Part shown: piece by piece, positions 36,601 through 47,743 of the stretch
Numbering within the stretch: position 1 is the first letter of the stretch
Layout of the letters: each line of letters starts with the position of its first letter
Assembly: GCF_910591885.1 (NCBI RefSeq)
Contig: NC_063271.1
Span: 6,999,001-7,063,000, forward strand
Length of the DNA stretch: 64,000 bases
Direction: 5' to 3'
Source of the DNA: Bombus terrestris
Taxonomy: Eukaryota; Arthropoda; Insecta; Hymenoptera; Apidae
Translations under genes and position numbers: made by a program
The notes under the pieces: generated by a model
Seen by the model: the letters and a program-made list of their open reading frames with translations, nothing else
Database searches by the model: none
What the model was told of the DNA's origin: nothing

Positions 36601-37468
36601 GTAATGAAAAACAGTTGCCAATTTATTACCGCGCGATGCTTCAAGAAGGGCTAATTGATTGTATGGTTGTCCACTGGATGGTGACAATGATACAGCATGC
36701 CTATAGAATAACTCCGCTTGTTTACTTTCATTTCTATAACGAGCAATATCCCCTAAATGCACAAGGCAATATTGGCACGCATAAAAACATGAAGATTTAT
36801 GAGGCACTGATAACTTTTCAATAGCTTTCCATGGTGATGTACATCCATAAATGTAACCCTTCCTAAAAAATATCACACCTATAAACTTTGTTCTACAAAA
36901 TACTTTGCACATATCGTATATGATATAAATTGAATTTATAACAAAATAAAAAATATAAGCATCCTATAATTGATTCTATCTAATTACCTTCTAAATGGTA
37001 AATCTAGATCAAATGCAGTACAAATTTCTTGTAATAATGTCAAATAAAAACCACTAGCAGCTTCCAAGCACCAGCTAAGTAAAGCTTGAGATTCTCCACG
37101 TTTAGGATTTTTTCTATCCTTTGCCTGGGATTGTAAAGTTGCTATATAATTTTTAAATCCTAAATTCCAAAGTTCCTGCTCAACTTTGCGGTCCAAAGCA
37201 TATTCCAAATCCAATATCAGAACTTGTTGATATATCTTCTGTAGCTGTTGCTGGCATACCCACGCGTCACTATCATTTAGAAGATCTCTGCACCGTTGTA
37301 CTTTGTCCTTTAAAGGCTCTGCTTTCCTAATAAAAATTATAATCAAATGAACTTTTAACAAATACTGTATAGGTATTTGCATTATAATATTAATAGTTAT
37401 AGGTACTTAATTATAATTTCTTTATCTTCAACTTACTTTAAAGCTTGTACAGCTGCGTTTAGGCCCAT
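33655..37468 (-). CDS. SMG7: nonsense-mediated decay protein SMG7 (EST1-like)
   Basis: A cytoplasmic adaptor that binds phosphorylated UPF1 and leads it to decay factors. Four exons: 37437-37468, 36988-37326, 33979-36862 and 33655-33873, giving 1157 residues. The N-terminal 14-3-3-like/TPR domain is clear: KAEPLKDKVQRCRDLL, DLEYALDRKVEQELWN, CLVHLGDIARYRNES and PSSGQPYNQLALLEASRGNK. A helical hairpin follows, then a long Gln/Asn/Ser-rich disordered tail. The last exon restores a conserved end, WFGPGPSPLERLLEQQKS, which matches the SMG7 C-terminus. This separates it from SMG5 and SMG6, as does the lack of a PIN domain. An overlapping frame at 33501-33809 is a shadow of this exon. SMG7 is head to head with NUBPL. 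Confidence 0.93.
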
Positions 37469-37616
37469 ATTCTATGTACCTCGAATTTCTATATAAAATG
37501 TTTTATCTATGGAAACAAAGTAGATATGTAATTATGCTTTACTTCACATATACGAAATACTAAACTTTGTAATATGTAAAGAACAAACATATAAAGAAGT
37601 TTTCTATCCACATTAA

Positions 37617-37669
<53 letters not shown>

Positions 37670-38486
37670 TCACATTTATTTATTATATTTATTTTCAAAG
37701 ATATATTATACATCAATATATAATTTATTGAATATTATTATGGAAGATAGTGAACAAAGAGATGTTGAGCAACAATTCATATATCAGTTGTATTTATAAT
37801 AGTGTCAATGCATACAAACGATTATACATGAACTTTCATGTCGTAATTTTTGTTTCGAATTATGTAGATGAAATCAGCAAATAGATATACATAGTTGCAT
37901 CATAACATGTGGAGCTTTGAGGCTGCGATGAAATAAAATATTGACGAACGTTGCACATAATATAATTTAATTAATATACGAAAGTCAATATATCCATGTT
38001 ACGACTAACGAGTTAGGTTAACTGCAAGCCAACGATAATGCGAATAGCAAAAATATTATAAATAATAATATTAACTTTCAATCTTAGAACTAAAAATTGT
38101 ACAAACAAGAGATCAATTAAAAAACCATTGAAAAATACAAAGAAAACTTACTTTCACATATTTATGTCAAACTTAAATTGCACCGGATTGCTGATATGTA
38201 GTTCGCTTTAATGAAAAACTGCACCGCCCTCGCGTTAAACATTTATGTTACTTACAGGCAGAAACAGAAAAATTTTCCATCGCTGTAAATAAAAATTATA
38301 AAAATGTACTATCAGACTGTATATCAGCGAATCATTAATATAAAACTCATATACAGGAAAAAATCTTTTAATATTCGTATGCCATATTCTCTTGATCTAT
38401 GAAATAAAAGATTCCGCGATCACACTATTCGAAATGTCAGGTTAGAAGAAACGTACTGTTAGTTCCGTCAAGTAAATGTATTGAAA
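37469..38486. promoter_or_regulatory. divergent promoter region, SMG7 / NUBPL
   Basis: About 1 kb between two start codons on opposite strands. It includes an (AT)n microsatellite at about 37619-37666. No specific promoter element was assigned. Confidence 0.45.
37619..37666. repeat. (AT)n microsatellite
   Basis: A pure run of about 23-24 AT units, about 150 bases upstream of the SMG7 start codon. It translates as a Tyr/Ile repeat and produces a spurious open frame. Confidence 0.95.
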
Positions 38487-39804
38487 ATGTTAGCATTCAC
38501 CTCTATGAACATTTTCATACGTCTTCAGCGAAGTTATAATGGTACAAATAAGTACCGATCGATTTCATTAGTATGTACATTTCTTACATTATTTACAATA
38601 TTTTTTATGCCCTTTAATAACTAGCTACTATTCAATTATGTCTGATACGTGTGAAAATTACTAATATTTTATGTTAAGGACGATATAGCTTTGTATACGT
38701 ATCAATGTATATAGTAAAACATTTAGCTAAATATTTTGTTCTTGTATTTTATTAAAAATTTTTATAATTAATAATTATTTTGCTTTAGAGTCATTTCGTC
38801 TTTCTCGACGAATCAAGAAAAACAGAAATAGAAAGAAGACAAAAAGAGCTAATGACACGTGGTCTTCCAAAATCAAAACCGTTGAAAGGTGTCAAGCAAA
38901 TTATCGTCATAGCATCTGGAAAAGGTGGAGTTGGTAAATCTACCACCGCCGTAAATTTATGTATCGCTTTAAAAACTATCAAACCACAAAAGTCTGTCGG
39001 TTTACTTGATGCCGATGTATTTGGCCCATCTATTCCGTTAATGATGAATATACAACAATCTCCTACAGTTAATAATACAAATCTTATAGAACCCCTTATA
39101 AATTATGGTATCAAATGGTGAGGGAACAATGTTGCACATTTTACTTGTATTTCTGTCAGTATTCTTTAAACTGTAAAACTTTCCTTTATACATAGCATGT
39201 CTATGGGCTTTTTAATTGATGATAAGTCTCCTGTAATTTGGAGAGGATTAATGGTAATGAGTGCCATCGATAAATTGTTACATCAAGTGGCATGGAATCC
39301 ATTGGATTATCTTGTCATAGATACTCCACCTGGAACAGGGGACACACATCTATCAATCATACAAAATCTTCCAGTTGCTGGTGCATTATTAGTAACTACG
39401 CCTCAAAAAGCAGCCTTAGAAGTAACTAGAAGAGGAGCTAATATGTTTAAGCGTCTAAATATTCCAATTATTGGAATTGTAGAAAACATGAGCAATATTA
39501 TATGTCCAGAGTGCAAAAATGAAATAATTCTTTATAATGGTGGAACTCAAACGGTTGCTAAGGAACTTGGTATTACATTTATGGACATATATATATTAGT
39601 TTTATTTAACCTTTTAACTTTTCTTCTCTTCTAGGTGTGCAAATTTTACAATCTATTCCCTTGTCAAAGGATATTGCAAATAGCTGTGATAGTGGTAAAC
39701 CAATTGTGTTATCTGCACCAGAAAGTATTCAAGCTGCTGCATACAAACACTTAGCAGAACATATAATTTTGTTTTTAGCTAAGCAACCACTAAATCTGGA
39801 ATAA
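38487..39804 (+). CDS. NUBPL: iron-sulfur P-loop NTPase NUBPL/Ind1
   Basis: A mitochondrial Mrp/Nbp35-type ATPase that inserts 4Fe-4S clusters into respiratory complex I. Four exons in phase: 38487-38570, 38789-39117, 39196-39569 and 39635-39804, giving 318 residues, the usual length. The first exon encodes a basic leader (MLAFTSMNIFIRLQRSYNG). The core shows RGLPKSKPLKGVKQIIVIAS, the deviant Walker A GKGGVGKSTTAVN, GLLDADVFGPSIP, the Walker B region DYLVIDTPPGTGDTH, and the ENMSNIICPEC segment with the CxxC pair that holds a bridging cluster. The first exon was chosen because only its second donor (TTA|GTATGT) keeps the frame. Confidence 0.95.
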
Positions 39805-40345
39805 TATTTTAAATATTAATTAATTAATTCCTTTCAATTATAATTCTTTATATAAACATAACAAAGATATATAATCATACAGACAAAGAGAAATTTTTGA
39901 ATTAGGACACTCTGATTCTTTTATTGTCATTAATACATATCATCATTATCATCATCCCCACTTTTATCTTATCCCCTCTCTAAACACTTCACATTCAGAG
40001 TCGTCTTATACGTAACTTATCACAGACATTACACATCGTTCGTAAGTATATGTAGTTTTAGTATATTATTTTAAACATAGTTTGGCTTTTAAAAATAAAA
40101 ACGCATATTTAAATAATGTCCAGTAAACAATATGTCAAACTAATCATATACATATGTTACAGATTTTTATAATCATATATTAATGCCACTTAAAACGAAA
40201 CAATTTGTAACATTTTCCACATTTCGAAAGTACTTGCGTAAGAAAATATTAATCATATAATTAGTACTTTTTACTTCGATTTGACTATATTATTTGCAAT
40301 TGAATATTTAGCTTCTTATTTTATCTTATAAATTTAGAATCAAAA
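39805..40345. other. spacer NUBPL to sulfiredoxin
   Basis: A 541-base AT-rich spacer holding the NUBPL 3' end and the sulfiredoxin promoter. A CATCATTATCATCATCC patch lies at about 39940. No further signal is seen. Confidence 0.5.
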
Positions 40346-40804
40346 ATGAACAATGAAAAATCCATTAGCATTCATTCTGATACACACACAGAGGTTTATG
40401 ATATTCCAATGAACGTACTTATCCGACCAATTCCTCCAATTGTTGATGAAGAAAAGGTACAAAGCTTAATGAATACATTGAACGATCCTGAAACAGTATC
40501 ATTGGTACCGCCAATCGATGTTTTATGGATTAAAGGAAGCGAAGGTAATAACAGTAATTTTATCTCTTTTTTTCTCTTTTATTCACGACATAAGTGATAA
40601 CAAAAACAACTTTTGTTAATCCTGTGCAATAACTGTATTCTTTTTTTTATTTTAGGCGGCGATTATTATTACTCTTTTGGCGGATGTCATCGATATACAG
40701 CCCATCAAAGACTTGGAAGACCATTCATAAGAGCGAAACTAATACAATCTACAATAACGGACTTAAAATCTTATTTAGGCGGATCTACCCCTAATTTAAG
40801 ATAG
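40346..40804 (+). CDS. Srx: sulfiredoxin
   Basis: An ATP-dependent reductase that repairs hyperoxidised (sulfinic) 2-Cys peroxiredoxins. Two exons, 40346-40544 and 40656-40804, give 115 residues, the typical size. Key features are the substrate-contact region VYDIPMNVLIRPIPP near the N-terminus, the PPIDVLWIKG strand and the invariant active-site motif FGGCHR, whose Cys is catalytic. These are followed by YTAHQRLGRPFIRAKL and the C-terminal STPNLR. No targeting leader is visible, so a cytosolic enzyme is expected. Confidence 0.96.
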
Positions 40805-41654
40805 CCATATTTGTATGTGTTATCTATAAATTCTATACGGGTATGTGTATGGAAAATGAATTGGTTTATTTATTAATGCGCTGTACTTTATTAACTATTT
40901 TGTTAATGTAATTTTAATGTTAATATTTATTTCAGATCTTTATACTTTGTTCAGATTATAAGTATACTGTATGTAAAATTTTCATATTTTGTACTACATT
41001 TGTGTAAAATGAATCAAACTTTGATCTGATAAAATAGTAGATAAAATAAACTATATATGATAAAAAGTTGCTCAATGTCTATAAAATTTGGAAACCGGAA
41101 ATATATACACAATCATCTTGTATAAAAGTATGGTCATGCTTAATATATCTTAATATATTAATTTGGATATTTATAGTCATAAATCTATAGTTTTTTGTGT
41201 ATATATATACATATATGTAATATTATATATATTTTTATATTATATTACAAAATATTTAATATATAATATATATTACGTATTAAATAATAATATATAATAT
41301 TATGATATATTTAAATACACATTTTATATATAGCTTTTATTTATTTATTTATTCTTTTTTAAACACATATACAAAATTGCGATTTTAAATTCATATTCAC
41401 AAATATCTCTCATAATCGAACTCTTAATGTTTTCAACTTTATTTTCGACTTGTGCTTAATTATGTATTATATTCCTCTGGTGTAATATATAGTATATAAT
41501 TTTTAAAATAAACATCAAAAATCTCCTCTCTTTTTAATTTTTAAGAATATAAGACATTTACTTACTTATTCATTTAATATGCATGTGGTACGTAGCATTA
41601 TTTTTTAATATAGTGTCACAGAAACAAACTTCTCTTAAATATCATAACCACTTA
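40805..41654. other. convergent spacer, sulfiredoxin / ATF6
   Basis: Very AT-rich (TATATA and AATATT words at 41190-41340). No gene. AATAAA at about 41043-41049 on the plus strand is a plausible sulfiredoxin poly(A) signal. Confidence 0.5.
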
Positions 41655-44600
41655 TCAAGTTTGTTTTTTTTGCGATGTCGTAAACTTCGCAGAAGAATCA
41701 GTTTTTCTCAAATCTTTTAACAATTCAGTTTTCACCTCTTCTAAATCAAATTCTGAAATAAATTTCTGTTTTAATATATACGCGGTTGTCTTATTATAAT
41801 CTTTACTGTTTTTATCAACATATATGTCCTTAAAATCTTTCTTTTGGAACATTTTGTGATTACTTTTTTTGATAAAATATGGTTTGTAGTTCTTAGTTAT
41901 ATCTGCTGTTACTGCATCAGATACTCCATCTGACTGATGAGTATGACTTTCAGATCTGTTGGTAGTTTTCAAATTAGGTATAATTGATTGTTGTAAATGC
42001 AATAATTGGGTATTGGTAACTTCACAATCAATTTGCATCATAGTTATATGATTTGCTGGTGTTGAAAACGTTTCTAAAACAAATATTAGATCCATCTAAT
42101 AAAATAATAGTTCTTCATTTTATGCTATATACACATATGTAGTTTAAATAGAAAACATTTATACCATTCATAGGAAGCGCAGGGAGAACTAACGACATCC
42201 TTGGTCTGCCTGTGCTATTTTTGCTTGAAGCCGGCAAAAGCAAATGTTCTCCACTAAACCAAACTACATAAAACGTATCGTCTCTCCTTCCTAAAGCTTC
42301 AAACAAAGAAGCATGTTCTTTTATTATTGGAGAAAAAACTTCCACTGCGTTCGATATCGATGAGTCAGTTGTCTTTCGAAGTATCTCAGATTTACTTTTT
42401 TCTCCTAAGTTACGTTTACGTTTAGTTTTAGTTTGCATTGCATGCGGAGGCGAAGATAGAAACTCTCCTATAAGCTTCGCATTCAATTTTGCTTTTTTCA
42501 ACGTAGTCCAATTATCTTGATCAGACTTTCCACCGATCCAGCGTCTCAATTCATAATCTAAACGGATTGATTCACTGTGATTAATATGCATTGGACACAT
42601 AGGTTGTGGTATCGATATATTTTTACGAAACCCATCTTCATCTTCTTCTTGAGTTTGATCTCTAGATGTCCAGAGTAGCGTTCTTCCATGTCTTGCATAT
42701 TGTGCGTTAATTGGAACGTCATTAGATAATATATCCAACTGATTATTTCGCGAAAATATATCCCTACAAGAAATTTTCACTTTACAAGTCATTTTTTCTA
42801 ATCTATGAATCTGGACTAATTACAGATGACCTGTGATACAGAACAAATAAATAGAGAAGAATAAACGAATAATAAATTTATTATAAGCTTACTTGAAACC
42901 ATTAATGTTTAATGATACCATAACAACCATTCCTAAAAGAATAGCAACATTCCTTTTACTCGCATTTAGACTTATACTTTTAAATTTATTACTAGCACTT
43001 GCATGTTCCAAGGATGAAAGCTTCTGCTTTAAGTTTATATTTTCCTGATGTAAACATAATTTTAGTACAATCAGTAACTAACACATTACTCCAACATATA
43101 TTTCTATTTCATGTAATTTTTACCATTTTTAATTGCTTATTTTCTTGCTGCAACTCATAAATCTGTTTTTCTAATGAAGATACATATTCCTTCTTTTTTT
43201 TCCGTGATAGACAAGCTGACTCTCTATTTTTTATCATCCTTTGCTGCCTTTTCAATGCTTTTATTTCACATTCTTGCCGCCCAGCAAAGTTGATATCTTG
43301 TATTTCATTCTTTATAACAATTGGAGTATAATTTGAATTCTCTGTTTTAATTACTATTGGCCTACATGTATCCAAATCATTTTTTACAATTATAGGAGTA
43401 CATCCAGCTGTGTCATTCTTAAGAATCAAAGGTGTATCAATCATATTTATTGTTTGATCTTTTCCTGACGTATATATGCTAGGGATATTATTCATTACTT
43501 TCACATGATTATCTTGTGGTAGTTGAATTGAATTTGTTTCTGTTTTTATTTGCACCGATGGGAGCTGTACTGACGTTTGAGTTTTCTTAATTGCATTAGT
43601 TGATGTAAAATGAGTACTGAAAGGATATGATATATAATTTTGCTTAATTTGTTGACTAAGTGCAACAAAATTTTGCGTATTCAAAAATATAGCATTCTGA
43701 GGTTGGTCTGTAAAGTATTAAGTATATAAAAATATAAAATTCGTAATTTAAAAGTAGATATTATAAAAGTAAAATTTATCAAAGCACAGGTTATCACTTT
43801 ACCATCAGTAACAAGTTGGATGTTATCTTTTGGTTGAACCCGAACACGTTTAGTAGAATTTGCTTTAGAAAAGGTAAATTTCGATTCTTTTGTATCTTGA
43901 AGTTTAAATGGCATAAATTTTACTTGTTTTGCAATAGCTGTATTTGAAATTGGTTGTGGAGATATAGGTGGTGAAACATTTTGTGGAGGAGAGATGGGTG
44001 GTGTTTCCAGACTTGTCTATAACAAACCAACAGGTAAAATATGTAAATATTGAGTCTAACATAATTAACTTTTGCAATAAAGCATTGTAACTATACTTTA
44101 AAATCACAAAGGGAAGAAATAGAATTTGTTTCAACTAGTGAATCTAGTCTATTAGACTCGCATTGGCTTGGTGCAGGAGACAAAGGCAATTGAATATAAG
44201 GACTTGCAGGTTCCAATTTAATTTCCATTTTCACATCATTACCTACATCTGTAACTGCAGTTGATATTTGTTAATTGTTGAATGTTGTTAATAAATAAAT
44301 ATTAGCTTATTAGAAAAGAAAAAAATATACAAGATACCTGAAGATTGTTGTAGAATATTTAAATCAGAATTTTTTAAATTAGTAGATGGCTCCCCCATGT
44401 ATATATCTTCTATAATTTGATTATCAATACCATCATCTTGGGTATTAATTGATGAATCATCAACAGCACTATCTATCTTTAGGGGTATTTCAGTTTCAAA
44501 AAACAAAGGAATGCCTAATTCAGAACTTAAAGACTGAAATAAGTCGTCTGAAAGAAGGGAACAATCAGAGTCTGTAAAAATATAATCTTTAATTATTAAA

Positions 44601-44876
44601 TATATTTCATTTTTTACCAACAAGAGAAACAAATATAATATTCCTTGTTCGTGAATTTTAATCAATAAACTCGTTATTTATTAAAAGCTTTAATAAAAAA
44701 GATAAAATGTAATAAATATTTACTATACTATATACTATATATAATTGTAACAAAAAAAGTGAATGAAGCATCATTTTTAAAAAATAACACGCACCCATGA
44801 CTTCAAAATCCGGAAACGTCTGTTGAATTTCAGATTCTATACTATCATTCCACTGTAAATCTTTATTTATCAACAT
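41655..44876 (-). CDS. Atf6: ER-stress bZIP transcription factor ATF6
   Basis: An ER-membrane transcription factor cut by site-1 and site-2 proteases during the unfolded protein response. Eight exons in phase: 44795-44876, 44338-44571, 44097-44248, 43803-44016, 43124-43707, 42893-43044, 42165-42802 and 41655-42073, giving 824 residues. The N-terminal half is an acidic, Ser/Pro-rich activation region. The bZIP reads KRQQRMIKNRESACLSRKKK, then KEYVSSLEKQIYELQQENKQ. A single membrane segment follows soon after (NVAILLGMVVMVSLNINGF). The luminal part carries the ATF6-specific RRDDTFYVVWFSGEHLLLPA, then RPRMSLVLPA and MMQIDCEVTNTQLLHL. Viewed separately, the bZIP and luminal frames look like two genes; the splice phases join them. 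It is longer than vertebrate ATF6 because of the N-terminal region and tail. Confidence 0.93.
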
Positions 44877-46624
44877 AGTTCATTAAATATAGAACTTTCT
44901 TTTGCTTGAATGAATATATTATTAACGTATAAAATCGTTATTAATTAAATAGAGATCAATGCACTTTAATATTAAATAATATGAAATTGTCTTATTTTGC
45001 CGGCATTGAACTACAAAAACAACATACACTAAATAGTTGTTAAGTACAATTTCAATTCATAACAACACATTTCAGTTTCAATTTAATTTTATTTTAATTA
45101 TCATAGCCTTTAATGCTATGATAACAATAATGATGTACTCAATGTCAATATAGTGTAAACGTAATTATACCAACGTATTTATATACGAACGATATCGCCA
45201 TTGATATTGTTAACGTGTTTAACTTTCAATGCAAGATGGCACTAATATCGTTAAAATAACAGTTCTTTATGATTGTGACTGTTAGGTTAGATGAATAAAT
45301 CTATTGCGTGTTTCGACCACGATCATGTCATAATCTATAGATTTATACAGATTATTACTTATTAAGTTATTACAGATAGACTACGCGTTCCCGCCTCATA
45401 AGAGTCAATGAAGGGAACACATGAGTGAAAGAGTAATATTTGGGATACCCTCTTCTCTCTCTAATGGGTGTTTTAGTGGAAGAAAAGGGGAAAAGGAGGG
45501 GAAAAGCTTGTTGCCGTGGATAATATATAACAGATCGCCCCTCTATTCGTGTTTTTCCCACTTTTTGGACAATATGAGAGAGAACGCGATATTTCAAGTA
45601 TAAATCTCTATCCTTGAATGTGATATTTACCTCGTCTAGAACGCGCAGTCTATTTGTATAAGTCTATAAATTATGAATCATAACTACAGATATTTTTTAC
45701 AGCCTTACATATGCACGTTGTGCACACGGCCTTTAAGCTCATCCGACTCTTGTTTATAAACAGAAGTAGTCGGCGACCGGCAACCAATATTGACGCATAC
45801 ATTGCTATACAACTATAGGCAGAATTCAATGTGTTGGTACCGACAGTTCTTCGCAAATATTTCGAAAACTGAGCTCGACCTTTATATATATTATTAGAAA
45901 TGTCATTTTCTACAACATATCCAAAAATCATACGAATTTCTAGTAGATGCGTCAAATATATGTACTATTTATATATATATATAAATGCATATAATCATAT
46001 ACATATATATATGTACTAAGTGAACTTAGTTGCCAGCCTAATATAAAAATATTAAATATATGCGTATATACCTAATTTGGAAGTTGTATTTTTATTACCC
46101 TTTTGTTGGAAATAATAATACATAGTTAATATTAGTCCATAATTAATATTTATTTAAACAATATTTGGTGATAATTGAACAATTATTACGATCATTCGAT
46201 GATTTTTAAATATGTTTGTCGGGAGCATAGTTTTGAATAACTTTTTCTTATACATGTAACCGTTGGTCGATCATAGTTTCAGAGTATTTGCAAAAGCTAT
46301 TGATATCCCACAAAGTTGTGTCCGTGACAGCATACGAGTTAGTATACGTTGCTGGGAGCGTTCCAGCAGCGGGTATAATAACCCACCCGAAACATGGCTC
46401 TTATCTTTTATTTATAGCATATATAAGCGAGAACTGTGCGAGCTTGAGTAAAGCTCCGTACACAACTGCATATGCGAGATTGTAAAAAATGTTTGGTATA
46501 CTACAATTAAAAATGAATATCATCAATATATTGGACTTGGATAATTTGGATTATAGACTATAAATAAAAGACTACATATTTATTTATATATATACAGTAT
46601 ACATATACGAATGCGTAGACATGA
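44877..46624. other. ATF6 upstream / SDA1 downstream spacer
   Basis: No gene is recognised. A GC-richer island at about 45365-45610 carries small open frames on both strands without family signature. A second such patch lies at about 46263-46460. An AT-rich self-complementary stretch lies at 45965-46015 (TATATATATATAAATGC and its surroundings). Confidence 0.4.
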
Positions 46625-47706
46625 TTATTTCATTCTTTTTTGTTTCAACAAATGATTTCTCAACGCAATCTGTTTTTCCTTAAAAGAACGTTTCACTTTT
46701 CCTTTTATTTTATGCTTTAACATTTGAAAAGCTTTAGTTTTCTTTTTTTCGCGATTTGTTTTACTACAAAGTGGATTTTGCCGCCCATCTTTATAACCAA
46801 ATTTTTCTCTTGCTTCTTGTCCTTTCTATAAAAAAACAAAACAAAAATATATTAAACTAAAGTAAATAATAAATACATAAATTAATTTAGAAATATATTT
46901 CTTTTTATCCTTTTCTTTCATTTTCCTCATATTTATTTTTATTTTAAGTATTTATTTTTTTAAAGTGATATTAAATATACTTAAAAATTTATTAATACAA
47001 AACAAAATATTAATATTTTATTTAATAATTATTAATGTGATTAACATGATTAATAATTGTTAATTGTTAATATGACAATAACAAAATTTGTTAATATAAA
47101 AGGATCAATGTAATTGAATTCCTTTAGTTTGCAGTGAAATTGAAACATACCTTCACAGACTCAATGCGTGCTTGCTTATCATGTTTCCGCTTTTTATAAA
47201 TATTTTCTATATCTGTTAATTTGACAAATTCTCCAGTTTCTTTATCATTAGGGTGAGCTCTTTTTAAACCGCGTTTGGCGTACGTTATTTGTTGTTTTGC
47301 TAGTGCCGCATCTATTTTCATGAAGTCTTCATCGGTCAATAACCGTTCGTTGGATACCAAAGTTGCCTTTTCTCTTTTCTCTGCAGTGATTATCTCGTTC
47401 TTTTTCATCCTTGAATCTTCTTGTGTTTTTAGTTTTAATCGTTTCTTTTCAAGTTTTGATAACCGACGACATTCTTTTCCTTGACCTTGATTTGTAACAT
47501 TATCAATTTCTGTGTTATTTACATTAGATTTAATATCATTATTTTCACATACTTTCATTTCTGTTTCTTCATTTTCGCTCTTTTCAACAACATCTTTGTT
47601 ATTATTTTTTACGCTTTGTTTTTCTTTCTTCTTTCCCAAATTCTCTTCTTTTCCTTCTTTTTCATCGTTGTCATTATGATCATTATCATTATCATCGTCG
47701 TCGTCG

Positions 47707-47743
<37 letters not shown>

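Noticed and set aside
41655..42792. A stand-alone gene made only of the ATF6 luminal region
   Set aside because: Splice phases join it to the bZIP exons upstream, and the membrane segment lies in the linking exon, so it is one ATF6 gene.
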